Assembly: GCF_010093535.1 (NCBI RefSeq)
Contig: NW_022985189.1
Span: 68,432-132,431 of the forward strand
DNA from: Lindgomyces ingoldianus
Taxonomy: Eukaryota; Ascomycota; Dothideomycetes; Pleosporales; Lindgomycetaceae
Length of the DNA: 64,000 nt
Direction of reading: 5' to 3'
Every line of letters begins with the position of its first letter. Position 1 is the first letter of the stretch. Of this stretch, positions 24,732 to 35,837 are shown piece after piece. A model generated the notes under the pieces. That model was not told where the DNA came from and ran no database searches. It saw nothing but the letters and a program-made list of their open reading frames with translations. Both the position numbers and the translations under genes were made by a program.

Positions 24732-25999
24732 ATAGACTAGATTTTATTAACCTTTAGTTAACTAAAGCTTTTAGGTTTAAAACTTTTTATTTTATATAAT
24801 TAAAATTACCTTTAGAAAAGTTATAAAAAGTGTGCTAAAGTAGAAACCTAGAGACTACTAATAACTTATTAGAATTAAAGGCAACTGCTAATGTCTAACT
24901 AACTACTCTTTAATTCTAGAATTAAAATACACTCTAGCTAAGGTAAGCTCTTTAAAGTTAATTAATAATCTATATTAATAGCTAAACCTGCTTTTATAGC
25001 ACTTAAAGCTATACTTCTACCTAATTTAGAGTTAACCTCTAGCAGTATATTTATTAATAATTAGATTACTTAATTATAAGCATAGCTTAAGCAGCTAATT
25101 TAGCTAAAAACTACTAGTTACCTTTTACTAACTACTAAATTACTTTTAATAACACTCTATACTACTTTTACTACTTTAAGTGTAAGAGACTTTTTAGGCA
25201 CTTTCTAGACCTAGCAAATCTACTTTACTAAACGCACGCCTAAGATTAAGATTTTTATAAATAGTAAAAAACTTACATTTAAATAATAGTAAGCTTTTAT
25301 TATAGATAAACTTAATATTAATTTAGATTACTATTAAAGCAAGTGTGCATACATAGCATTAATATAAAGACACACAGCTAGTATCGCAAAGGATTATCTA
25401 GAGCTAGGATACCTAACTAAATTAGACTAGTTTTAGTTTAAAAGTGTAAAGGATATAATAAAGCTCTTATAAGCTTATTTTATTACTAGTTAAAAAAAGA
25501 CTAAGGCATAGCAAGTGTTCTAGACTCTTAAGATAAATAAAGAAAAAGTGTTTTTTACATTTAAAGCGCGCTTTATTAATGCAGCTATTTAAAAAAAAAG
25601 TATCTTAGTTAGATTAGTCTTTCTACTTATAAAAAAAGCTTTCTTCTAGCCTATAAGTACTAAATTATAGTTTTAAATATACCTAGGTAAACTTCTTTAA
25701 AGCTATAGTAGCCTACCTTATAGCGTATGCTAAAAAAAAAGAACTTATAAAAAAGACTTTATTATCTTATCTAAATTATCTTTAATTAATAAACTACACT
25801 TGCTACTCTAATAATTAATAACTACATGCGTAGTGTTTAGGCTTAGAGGATACTGCTAGCAGTGCATAGAAATACTTAGAGTAAGGACACCTAGCTAAAT
25901 TAGACTAGTTTTAGTTTAAGAATGTAAAGAACATAACAGTAAAACTTTATACTATAATTACTACTAATAGGGACTATTAGTCTATAGAGGGGGGGGTAG

Positions 26000-26311
26000 T
26001 GTAACAATTCTTGTTCTATCTTAGGTTGCCTAGAACCTATCTAAAGGGTCCCTGTATTAGCTCTAACCCTAGCTTAACCCTAACTTAACCTAGCCCTAAC
26101 TCTGCTCTACCCCCTGCTGTTACCTCTATTTCCCCTATGTATTTAGTTGCACCTTGCCCCTGTAGCTAGCTTAGTAGTTTTCTAATATCCTTTTATACAA
26201 GGCCTATAGGTGTTAATGGCATTCCTAGGTTCTAAGTCCCCACGCACTCCTATATGCCTCTAAGTGGATTCCCACCGCATTTGAACCTATTGTCTTGCCT
26301 GTGCTGTTACA
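26000..26311 (+). repeat. 3' LTR of A2
   Basis: 312 bp, TGTAACAATTC...GCTGTTACA, after a G-rich polypurine tract and before the duplicated ACTAC. Confidence 0.85.
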
Positions 26312-26559
26312 ACTACTATAGTGTATATAGTGCTTAAAGGTAAGTAGTATGTTAATATACTTAGTAAAGTTAGTAATAGGTTTTTTTAATATATTATTAG
26401 TAATAATATAACATAATTTTAACATAATTTTAAAGGTCTAAATAATAGTAGTAATCTGTTATAACATACTTCATAGGCGAGTTGCTTACACACCCGAGTC
26501 GCTTACTTTTGCTAAGACCCCACCATAACAAACTCTATTATAGCCTATAACAACCCGCT

Positions 26560-27420
26560 CTAGCACTATATAGTACAGTACAGCCTAGAATATTATTTAG
26601 ATACTACTTTTACTTCTTACTTACATGTTTACGTGTTATGCCTAGTCTAATTGCACTATCTACAGCGCCTTTAGAATAGCTTACCTACTTTAGCTTATAC
26701 CTACTTTTTTATCTTTTTTTTATTACTGCGCACTTTAAACTTTTTTAAAGCTATTAAGTGTAAGCTTTTTTAAATTATTAAAGTCTTTTTTACCTTAATT
26801 TACTTTTTTTTATATAATTTATGTTACATAGCAGCCTTATTAGCTGCTTAAAGCTTAGTAATTTTTTATTATGCTAATACTAGCTTATGTGTAATTATTA
26901 CTACCTTTTTTAAAACTTTTTTAAATGCTTTAACTATAAAAGTTAGTAAACTATTTATATACTTTTAAATTTTTATTTTTATAAGCATTAATTATAACCT
27001 AAGTTTTAAAGTATTACTTAGGGTTTATAACTGCTAGAGCTTATTATATATAAGTAGTAGTAGTAATAAAGTGTGTAACTTTATATTAAGGCCTATTATA
27101 ACTTATTATAAGTTAAAAGAAACTAATCTAGCGCCTTAGAACTCTTCTTAGATATTACTAAAAGTAATTATAGTATTATAAGCTACTTTAAAGCATAGTA
27201 GAAACTTTATTTTTATAATATAAGTAATTTAGTTACATATAAGGTTTTTAGCTTAGCACTTATATGCCTTTTTAAAAAAAGTAAAACAACCTATATTAAG
27301 TAGCTATAAAAGGTATAATAAGTAAAAAAGCATATAAATAGTAATAATCTTATTATTTTTATAGTATTACTAAAAATAAAGTAAGTTATAGCTTTTATAG
27401 CTGTTAATAACTAGTAGATA
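26560..27420 (-). pseudogene. pogo/Fot1 transposase remnant (DDE region)
   Basis: On minus, 27,256-27,297 reads N-I-G-C-F-T-F-F-K-K-A-Y, matching the pogo-family block L-D-V-G-C-F-x-P-L-K-K-A-Y. About 35 codons upstream, L-L-V-I-N-S-Y matches L-L-V-x-D-G-H, with the catalytic Asp codon at 27,403-27,405 now AAC (Asn). Between them K-N-N-K-I-I-T is well conserved. The stops and substitutions fit C-to-T/G-to-A. Family knowledge: pogo elements carry an HTH_CENPB and a DDE_1 domain and target TA. The N-terminal domain was not located. Confidence 0.75.
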
Positions 27421-27753
27421 GTAGCTGCTAACAGTACACTTCTTTATATGCACGTTAAAGTGCTTTAACTAGTCTAAACTAAGCTAATTAGTAGTCTAGC
27501 TACGCTTAGAGATTATAATAACCTAATTTTAAAGTAAATTTTCTTTTTTATACTAGTTTAAAAAGTAGTTACTACTTTAAAAAATAATAAAAAGTAAAAT
27601 AGCCTACCTTTTAGCATTAATGCCCTAGATAGCTGTTGTCTACTTCTAGTTACTTAGCTAGACTACTTTTAGCTGTCCTTATCTCTCTAAACCTATAACA
27701 ACTGCTTTAGTAGATATTTAGCCTATTATAAACTCTGTCTTATTAAAGTTGTA

Positions 27754-29083
27754 CAGTCGCCTACTAAAAGTGATTAGCCACTTTAGCAAGAGGCCTAGGC
27801 TACTCTATAATGCTTTAATTTTAATTAATTGTAACTTAATTAAATTACTACCTTTTTTAATAGTTATAAAAGCAAATAAAACCTTGCGCAAAGAGCTATC
27901 TAAGTCTACTATTAATATAATATAGTAATTCCACCTTTACAGCGTAAGCGCTAGCAAAATTTTAAGTTATTTTAGCATTCTTAAGTTAACAGTTACATAT
28001 AACATCTGCTGGCTGCGCAAGCAGCCCTAGCCTATCTATACAAAAGCCCTGCGTATAGGCTAGCCTCTAAAGCTTAATAAACACGCTAAAAGGCATTTAA
28101 TTTACTAAGCAGTAAATAATTCCTTTGCTACACTTTAGACTATTGCAACACTGTTTAAGACTTACTGCTACATTTATACTAGTACTGTAAAAAGATACCT
28201 TGCAAAACATAAGTACTACGCCTTTTATCTATGTTATAAGCCTTAGCTTTTAGCTGTACACAAAAAAAAACAACTTTACTTTACTTAAATTTATTAATAT
28301 AACAAGAGCAGTAACATAGCTTGTGTAGCCTATTATAATAAAGCAACATTTAAAGTTAGCTTAGACACTAGACCTTTATATGTACGTTAGCAGCATAGAA
28401 AAGCGTACAAGAGTTAGTACCTAAAGCCTACATTTAAGTCTAGAAGGACTATAGTCTTTATATTTAGTGTAATCTCTTTTAATTTTAAATTAGAGCTGTT
28501 TATTAACTAGAAAGGTAAGCAGAATAATGCTAGTAAATACTGCTAGATTCTGCATAATGTTAGCATCCTATTCTATAAGCAGCTTACAGAGAAACGCGGT
28601 ATTAGCATATAGATGCAGGATAGAGCCCCTATTTATACTATAAAGGCTACTTAAAAGTATATAGACAACTATAGTATAATATAGATAAATTAGCTTCTAT
28701 AAAGTCTTAATTTAAACCTAATTAAGAACCTCTAGTAGATTATAAAGCTCTGCATTTTAAAGTAACAAAAATATATTACTACTTATAAGCAGATAGTAGA
28801 TATTCTTAAAAAGGAATAGGCAAAGATTACACTAGCTAATTATAGGAAGAGTATCCTAAGCTAGTTAAAGCGCATAAAGGAAGTTATCTAAAACAAATGC
28901 AGGTTAACTTACTATTAATTAACTATAACGCTAGAAGATAGGCCTTAACATAGGCTTCTTATAGAACTAAAAATCTTTTAATTTAGGTAGCAATTAGTCA
29001 AGTAACCTCTTTCCTAAATAGGCTAACTATACCCCTGCAGAGCTTAGATTGTTGAGTGGCTAATGACTTTTAGTAGGCAACTG
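27754..29083 (+). mobile_element. E: Tc1/mariner-type element (1.33 kb) inside D3
   Basis: The terminal inverted repeats begin CAGTCGCCTACTAAAAGT and end as its complement (ACTTTTAGTAGGCAACTG). They are flanked by TA (27,752-27,753 and 29,084-29,085). The uninterrupted D sequence can be read in D1 near 9,600-9,610. The 1.33-kb length and about 28-bp TIRs fit a Tc1/mariner element with a single transposase gene on plus. Confidence 0.88.
28200..28960 (+). pseudogene. Tc1-type DD34E transposase remnant
   Basis: On plus, 28,703-28,735 reads S-L-N-L-N-L-I-K-N-L-stop, which is the Tc1 block S-P-D-L-N-P-I-E-N-L-W with Pro to Leu, Asp to Asn, Glu to Lys and Trp to stop, each a single C-to-T or G-to-A. 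In the same frame 28,613-28,630 reads M-Q-D-R-A-P for M-Q-D-G-A-P. The second Asp (28,619) and the former Glu (28,724) are separated by 34 residues, the DD34E spacing of Tc1-like transposases. Many stops make it inactive. The limits given are approximate. Confidence 0.85.
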
Positions 29084-29663
29084 TACATGTTATTATTCTA
29101 AATACTATACTTAGCTTTAATATTTTTTATAAAGTTAAACTAGCTTTAAATTACTATAGAATTTTTATAAAAAGCTTTTTTATAGTTATACTTATACTTA
29201 AACTTTACTTTAAGCTTTAAGTAACACTTAATAAATGTATTAAGCTAGTTTATGCTAATATAGCCTATATTATGCTTAGCGCGTAAAGAATTAGCTATAT
29301 TAGCTATAGCTGCTAGCTAGAAGAGAAATCCTTGCGCATCTAGCTTAAGTATGTGCTAAATAATTACCTGCTTCTTATTATTATCTAGCTTTTATAAGTT
29401 AGCTATATAATTAGCTTAGAAAGGTTATCTAGCGCGTTAGTTACTTATTATCTTTTAAAAGACCTTATAGATAGCTGCAGTGTGTTACTTAAAAAGTGTT
29501 ATATTTTATTTAAAAGCCTAAAGTGTAAGCTGCATCTAATGTTTTTTTAACATATTTAAGTAGTGTTATTAAGAATGCATTAGTGTAGAAAGAGTAGTGT
29601 AGTAGGGTCTTAGCAAAAGTAAGCAACTTAGGTGTGTAAGTAACTCGCCTATAAAGTACGTTA

Positions 29664-30479
29664 CTAGTATACTTATTTTTATTTTTTAATTAAATTATAT
29701 AAAATATAGTTACTATATTATTTTTTAAGTGTCTTAAAAAACTAGTAAAGGCAGCTAATAGTAGTGTAAGTAAAGATTTTAACATAAATCTATATAATAT
29801 ATTATAAGTACGTGTTAATACATGCATAGATCTTTACACTATATAGTTTTAGCTTACTATAGCTATTAATAGACTAGATAAAGTTTAGGCTAGAAATAAT
29901 ATATTCTTTATAGTGTTACTATAGGTTGCGCTTATAGCGCTTTACTATCTTATAGTTTATTATATAATAGATGTAAAATAACTAGTCTTATGTAATAATA
30001 TAGCTATATTAATAAAAGTGTGTATAAAGATACTTTTACTTATACTTATTAATAACACTTTTCTTTTTGCTTTTAATTAATAAGTTATTATATAAGCTTA
30101 TTTACTTACTAGCTTTATTTAATACTTTATACTTTTTTATATAATTTAAGCTTAAATTAAAGTTATATAAGTGTATATTTTTTAATTTAAAAGCTTTTAT
30201 TATATATTATATAAAGTATATCTAAATTTTTAAGCCTAACTTTAAAAAATAGTACTTAAATTTAATTCTTAACTTTATTTTTAATTTTAGTAAAAAAGTG
30301 TTACTTTATATTTTATATTTAAAACTACTACTTAATTATATAAAAAGTAATATAAACTTAAAACTTTTTAAAAAGATAAGTAGCTATTTATGTATATATA
30401 ACACCTTTATAAAAAAACCTAAGTAGATAAAGTTAGTATAGTTTAAAGTTAATCTTAGAATGTCTTTCTATATTGCTAC
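29664..30479. other. AT-rich sequence, nothing recognised
   Basis: Extreme A+T with runs of TA/TTTA. No terminal repeat, motif or reading frame can be supported. Confidence 0.5.
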
Positions 30480-30900
30480 TGTCGCATACAGCTATCCGTC
30501 TATATATATCCTTCTACTGTGCTAGCTAGAAGGTTAATCTTTTAGTAAACGCAACAGTTATAAGCCTAGTTTACAGCATAGTGTAGATAGTTAGCGCTTA
30601 AAAATTTACGCACTTCTACTCTACTAATAGGATTGCATTATCTCTAAGCACTGTGTGTTTAATTCCTATGCTTAGTAAAATGCATTTAGGCAGTGCACCT
30701 ATTATAGAGGCTACCTTGTATTTAGATCTGTCTCTAAGTTCTGTTGCTTAGGCTAGGGAGGGTGTGTTAAGGTTGTTTTACTATGTTTCACCTCTCTTGT
30801 TCCACAGTTTAAGCTAGGGGGTGTGTCGCGTACAGCTATCCGTCTATATATATCCTTCTGCTGTGCTAGCTGGAAGGTTAACCTTTTGGCAAACGCAACA
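30480..30900 (+). mobile_element. Miniature LTR element (TRIM-like), 421 bp
   Basis: Two 77-bp terminal direct repeats (30,480-30,556 and 30,824-30,900, TGTCGC...GCAACA) are flanked by the perfect 5-bp duplication GCTAC (30,475-30,479 and 30,901-30,905). A purine-rich GCTAGGGGGTG precedes the right repeat and could act as polypurine tract. The interior is 267 bp with no frame. This matches the definition of terminal-repeat retrotransposons in miniature. The left repeat differs from the right by transitions of RIP type only, while the right repeat is undamaged. Confidence 0.8.
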
Positions 30901-31080
30901 GCTACTATACTAGTAAGCACTTGTATAATGTAACTATTTAAAAGACGCTTACTAGGCATTATAAAATTAACATGTATAAATATGTATAAAATAATTATAA
31001 AGTTATAAGTAGCTAAAAGTTATAATTAAGTGTAGGGTAAAGAATTTTTAAATTAGCAATTAGTTTTTTTCCCTTTACTA

Positions 31081-34000
31081 GCTAACAGTCCGCTGTACTA
31101 GTGATTGCTCTTCAGGCCTCGGTTGCCTGTCTTCACACCCCATGGCCCCGTCGTCGGTCCAGGCAAATACGCCATGCAACCAACCTCATTACGCTTATTC
31201 TCGTCTCCGACGCGTTTCCGAATATGTACAACGTCTTCGACACCTTTTTTACGGACACTCAAAAATTCGAAACCCCCAATCGTGGAAAGGCGGTCTGGCA
31301 GCGGTTCGGTATTGGGTACAATTTAGGTGGAGATGGCCTCATGGTAGGTTCAGGACACTTTGCAGATATAGATTGAAAAGAGAAGGTAGATTGCACGCAT
31401 CGTGACGACAAAGCAATGATAAAAAGGATTGATTCCTCTTCTACAATAGTTACCACTGCTCTCTTTATATGCTAAAGTCGTGTCGAGACGTACGCAATGG
31501 TCTTTGGAACCGGGCAGCAATTCAATACTCAACTCCATCGGCATCGTTTGTGGAACCGTGCCGTGGAATACTATACGTTACATACTCGCATTCCGCTTAA
31601 ATAGGGACTGACTTCACTCATTTCCTAAATGTTGATCCTCACTGTCGTCCATTGAGTGGTCGTGAACGTAACAGGTGTGTATGACCAGAGTGATAATCGT
31701 ACAAGAAATTTTAATTTTCGCCATAGTAGGCTTTTTGCACCCATTTTTATAGTGTGTACCTAATAGCCCACCATTCATCTTAGACATTGAACTCCCAATT
31801 CTTAGGTCTGTGGAAGTCAGGAAGGCGTCGTAAGGTTCCTGTATATGTCAATATCGTCATGTTAAAGTCACATCAACTCAACTCTAGGTCCCTTCTATTC
31901 AAGCGAATACCTCACTTTTCCTTGGCACATGTCCAGCCTGCCCAACTTTTATGGTCCTCCACCTCGTCACCGAGCGTTGAAGAATATCCACCATCCAACC
32001 AGGCATCCTCGATAACAATAGCCGGGCTCCAATCCTTGCTGGTGTAGAAAGGAGATTATTTCGGACTCGCTAGCCAGATCAGAAACAACTACTCTAATGG
32101 CCTTCCCTTTCTAACCCCCTTAGTTGTCCAACTCGAGTATAACCTCGTATCCGTCGCCTGGGGTGACATAAAACTTGCGCAGATCGCTGTTGTCGTGATA
32201 TTGCGGGTTGTCCCAGATAGAGATGTTTAAGGGTAATGCTCCAGTAAGTAAAGGAGAGATGGAATTAGGTGCATTGCCAGTGCAGTGACCTTTGGGTTCT
32301 TCATTACCCCTCAACAGGAGAGAGTTGTGTGGGCTTTAGGACATGCAGTTAGTGAGAGACGAAGTCATTGTGGTCCGGAAATTCTGCAACCTCGTTTTGT
32401 TGAACTTGTAAGATGGTAAAAAACAGACACGATTTTACGGACAGTAATGCCTATTCAAGCACCTTCCCGGAAGGTATTGTGTACTGGCTTATGCCCTAAT
32501 CATTACCGTAAAATGAAAGCGCTCCATCCTTCACATCAGTTCTCGAAACTCGGAAGCTTGCGATATAGGTACATAATCCCAACAGCTCAACTCCTATGGT
32601 GTTGTTGAGAACGAGGATTTGAAATTCTTCAAACCTCCGTATGGAGTCTGCTGTGCTACAGGGAAGATATACTTATTCTCTCAATCTTCCGATCAAATCA
32701 TCACCGCCTCGCAAAAGTAGCACAGGTGAGCAATCAAGTCCAAAACTCTACCTACTACAAAGCTGTTTCTCCACTGCGCATCCGAAGTCTACTTGGATAA
32801 TGAAATACCTTCTCATTACTAGGTCTCTTAAGTCACTGCCGCATTCATGACCTCGGACGCTCTAGCTGCATAATTCGCCTAGCAAGCGGCAGGTGTTATC
32901 AAACTTACCCAAAGCTCGCCAACCTATGAGAACAATTTCTTGCTCTCGTCTCGTAATCCCACAGAAGATTCATTTACGGCGAGAGAACCAATACCTTTCA
33001 ATTATGCCTCTTTTTCAATTCGCGCAGCCTTTCCGGTTCCCTGGAATCGCTTCGTTGCTCTGCCCACCTGCTAAGAATTGTCGTTCCATTTCCTGGTGAT
33101 AAAATGTGACGTCGAAATCCCTGGTATGGTAGAGTATTAAGGTGTAGAGGCAGTTTAGACACGTAGACTCCAAGTGATGGACAAAGCACAATGCCACAAG
33201 TCTATCCTTTGCTCATGGTAATCAGACGGGAAAAGATATATGGCTCGAATCGCTCAATGAGATGAAAGTGACTCCTTTCTCATGCACACCCAATCGGTGT
33301 GCCCTTCGATCAACCTTTCTTGTCACATTTCGTCCTAAGTTTAGTCGGATATATGGCTTTGTGGTTCCCAGCATGGCTACCGACAAGATTTTGAAAACTC
33401 TAATTTATTTCCCCTTATTTGGCGGGCCTAAATTCGTTATCCCATCCCTCGGCCAGGGCGGATTTGAAGGCGGCGCTCTGTTGCCACTCAGTAGTGTGCT
33501 GGATCCAAGGACGGAAAACTTAGAGATCCGAAGAGCCCGTGGTGGTTGAGATAAGCGTTGGTGAGCCGGTAGAAAATCGTGAATAGTGTATAGACAAGAT
33601 ATACTTCAGAGTGGTAGGAGAGATCTCGGACAGAAACTGCAAATTCATGGAATGCCAAACTGGTGTCCCTGCTCTTGACTGAAGCTTGTGCCAGGCGAGA
33701 TGCTCAGGGGTGAGAAAATATTCCTAGATTTGAATGAAGTCTACTAGTATCTCATGTTAGGTTAAAAGATTGTACAGAATCAGACTTTTAGGCAATGTCT
33801 TAAGGGGATAGTCCATAAGCGACTCCCTTGTCTACTTTTGAATCGGTTCATAGGTCCACAGGCAGCAAATGGAAAAGTAATAAGATAATACAGACCCGAC
33901 CTCGGAATTTTTAAGGACAAATCCAGATTGCCCGGTCTATTTTCGCATATCCTCTTTCTCTCATCGAGAAACTTGATCTTCGCATTAGGGCCTAGAATCC

Positions 34001-34600
34001 CACACCACGCTGCTTGGGCTCCTTCCCAAGGTCTCCAACTGTCTCCGTGCTAAAAGATCCTAATCTAACGTAAATATGCTGCATCCAATGGAAACTTTGG
34101 ATTAGAAGATATTAGTGATCTAGGCGTGCCACTAGGAGACACCAAAGTTCAAAAACACAACCGATAAAAGGGTAATAAATCTCTCAATCCCGCTACAGGA
34201 CCCTCTATTATTATTGAATAGGTTCAAGATACACCTTCGTAGTTAATGGAGGCGCTTGAAATCTTCCACGGCACCCATTAGGGGTGATAAAAAAGTGATG
34301 ATGTCGGGGCAGTGATTGAAACTGGTTATGAATGACAACATTAGTATTGAGAGGGTAATCTTCAGAGGCTTAGGCACCGCCGACGGAATGTGTTATCTCT
34401 TCTTCTCGTACTTTAGGTTACCTTTGGCCTCTAGAAGGCCACACCATCGTGTTGATAGAACCATCTACCATCAGGTTTTTCTGAAGCGGTTTCGAAGACC
34501 AGCTCTTGGAGTGAGGGGAATGGTGCGACGGGATGGTCGGCAATGCCTCAGACAATCTCAGGGTAAATTACTAACTACTAAAGAGGCGTAAGACGGCTAG
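31081..34600. other. Gene-poor transition zone, short broken frames only
   Basis: Composition becomes GC-balanced after about 31,080, but no continuous gene model can be built. Coding-like short stretches exist, for example plus 31,101-31,376 and 33,262-33,549, and minus 32,120-32,314 and 33,015-33,197. They lie in changing frames without consistent splice sites. I recognise no family. They look like decayed genes or random frames. Confidence 0.5.
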
Positions 34601-35570
34601 GGACGGAGAGTTGGCAAGGTGCTTAAGGATGGAGAACTACGACTCTTTGTCCCACTGGGCATGGCCCACGAATTTATGGGCCGACACTCCTTCGTTTTCC
34701 ATTATTCTATGGAGGATATCTAATTGCATATCTCGCAGACAATCTCTATGGAGACTGCGTATAACCGCTACGAAGCCCAGAATTGCTAGAACATTAATTT
34801 GAGATAGCAGAGGCCTCGCAAACACTACATTTGGGCATAGGCTAAGCTCATACTAGTCATTCGCCTCAATGGCCAAATTCTCTAGACTCGTGAATCGCTC
34901 AACATTTTCCGAAATCCAAGTGTAGTTTAGATGGTGCAAGCAGTAGCTTACGCTGAAACAAGGATCGTCATATCATTCAGCTTTGGAATTGGATCCCGAC
35001 TGACGAGTTCAAACTGTCAAACTTCGCCCTCGCTTTTACTACTATCTTTTCCTAGTGCTGACTACGTTTACTCTCATATGGAACCCGCTTAGTGGCTCAC
35101 ACAGTTGGGAGCTTCAGGCCCCATATGCATCGTAAAATATCAGGGACATGGACAGCGTTCCTGCCATTCGAGAAGCCAGATCCGAAAGAATGGAAAACGC
35201 GTTAGCTACCGAGGCGGAGAATGATGGGTAGAATGATGCGTTAACTTCACGATCGGGGATCCTTAGTATATTGCAGCACTCACCCCCAATGGGCATGGGG
35301 GAGGTTAAGATGAATAATATAGAAGGAGATGTGAACACTGCCCGGCTCGGAATGTTTTTGCCAACTAAAAGTGCTGCGAAGGTACCCAAGTCCGTGATAG
35401 TAACTTTGAGTTTCTTGAAGGTGTGCTGCTCGACATAGGCCTTCCACCATCGAGAGATGGGGAATATTGCGCTAGTGGCGCATCTAGTTGGATCCTAATA
35501 TATGTTGCTTTCGCTCTTGGCAACCTCAAATGGAAATCACATTTAGCCTTAGGTCCTCGGGAAGTCACTT
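34600..35570 (-). pseudogene. Possible relic of a leucine-rich/F-box-type gene
   Basis: On minus several consecutive short frames look coding. One (35,114-35,389) begins with T-I-T-D-L-G-T-F-A-A-L-L-V, like a hydrophobic repeat strand of fungal F-box/LRR proteins. Another near 34,870-34,920 reads E-R-F-T-S-L-E-N-L-A-I-E-A-N. They are in different frames separated by stops, and no splice sites join them convincingly. The assignment rests only on the hydrophobic periodicity and is weak; a lineage-specific decayed gene is equally possible. Confidence 0.25.
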
Positions 35571-35837
35571 AGTTTGAAATAGTAGAGAAGATTGAGTCCT
35601 AAGGTTTGTTGTAAATCGTCTTCGGCGTTTAGCGCGAGAGTTATGTCGCTTAACTACAGAAAGGAGTGATATTAGCTAAGTTAGCTAACTAAACCCAACC
35701 TCGAAAAGAAACGTCACAGCTTTCTCCCCAAACCAACCACTTCGACTACTGGCAGCGCGCACCGCCTGAAATTATAGACTGAGCATCAAGAAACAGCTCA
35801 GTCAACTGCGAATCCACTTCTTTCCTCCTAAATTTTT

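Larger units (their letters stand above)
18405..26311 (+). mobile_element. A2: deleted family-A Gypsy element, host of B2
   Basis: LTRs at 18,405-18,716 and 26,000-26,311 (312 bp) are flanked by the perfect duplication ACTAC (18,400-18,404 and 26,312-26,316). A G-tract at 25,988-25,996 before the right LTR gives plus orientation. After removing the inserted B2 (18,867-24,731) the element is only about 2.0 kb. Its interior carries Gag-related sequence (about 25,185-25,640, similar to the gag side of A1) but no RT, so the pol region was lost. Confidence 0.85.
26464..29661 (-). mobile_element. D3: pogo/Fot1-type transposon, interrupted by E
   Basis: Inverted termini ACATACTTCATAGGCGAG / CTCGCCTATAAAGTACGT are flanked by TA (26,462-26,463 and 29,662-29,663). 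The left half carries transposase remnants on minus (see the pogo transposase entry). The right half (29,084-29,661) matches the D1/D2 right arm. A Tc1-type element E (27,754-29,083) splits it at a TA. Because the ends are shared with the D1 and D2 foldbacks, D3 appears to be the coding relative that explains their mobility. Confidence 0.8.
185..31080. other. AT-rich RIP-degraded transposon block (isochore)
   Basis: About 31 kb with very high A+T, abundant TpA and CTAG/TTAG/CTTA words and few CpA or TpG, with no intact long reading frame on either strand. Conserved transposon protein motifs can still be read, with changes explained by C-to-T or G-to-A transitions (see the individual elements). 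This is the classical signature of RIP in Pezizomycotina. The block ends abruptly near 31,080, where the sequence turns GC-balanced. No host gene was found inside it. Confidence 0.9.

Noticed and set aside
26225..26425. 66-codon minus frame near the right end of A2
   Set aside because: Spans an LTR and its flank; no protein family features.
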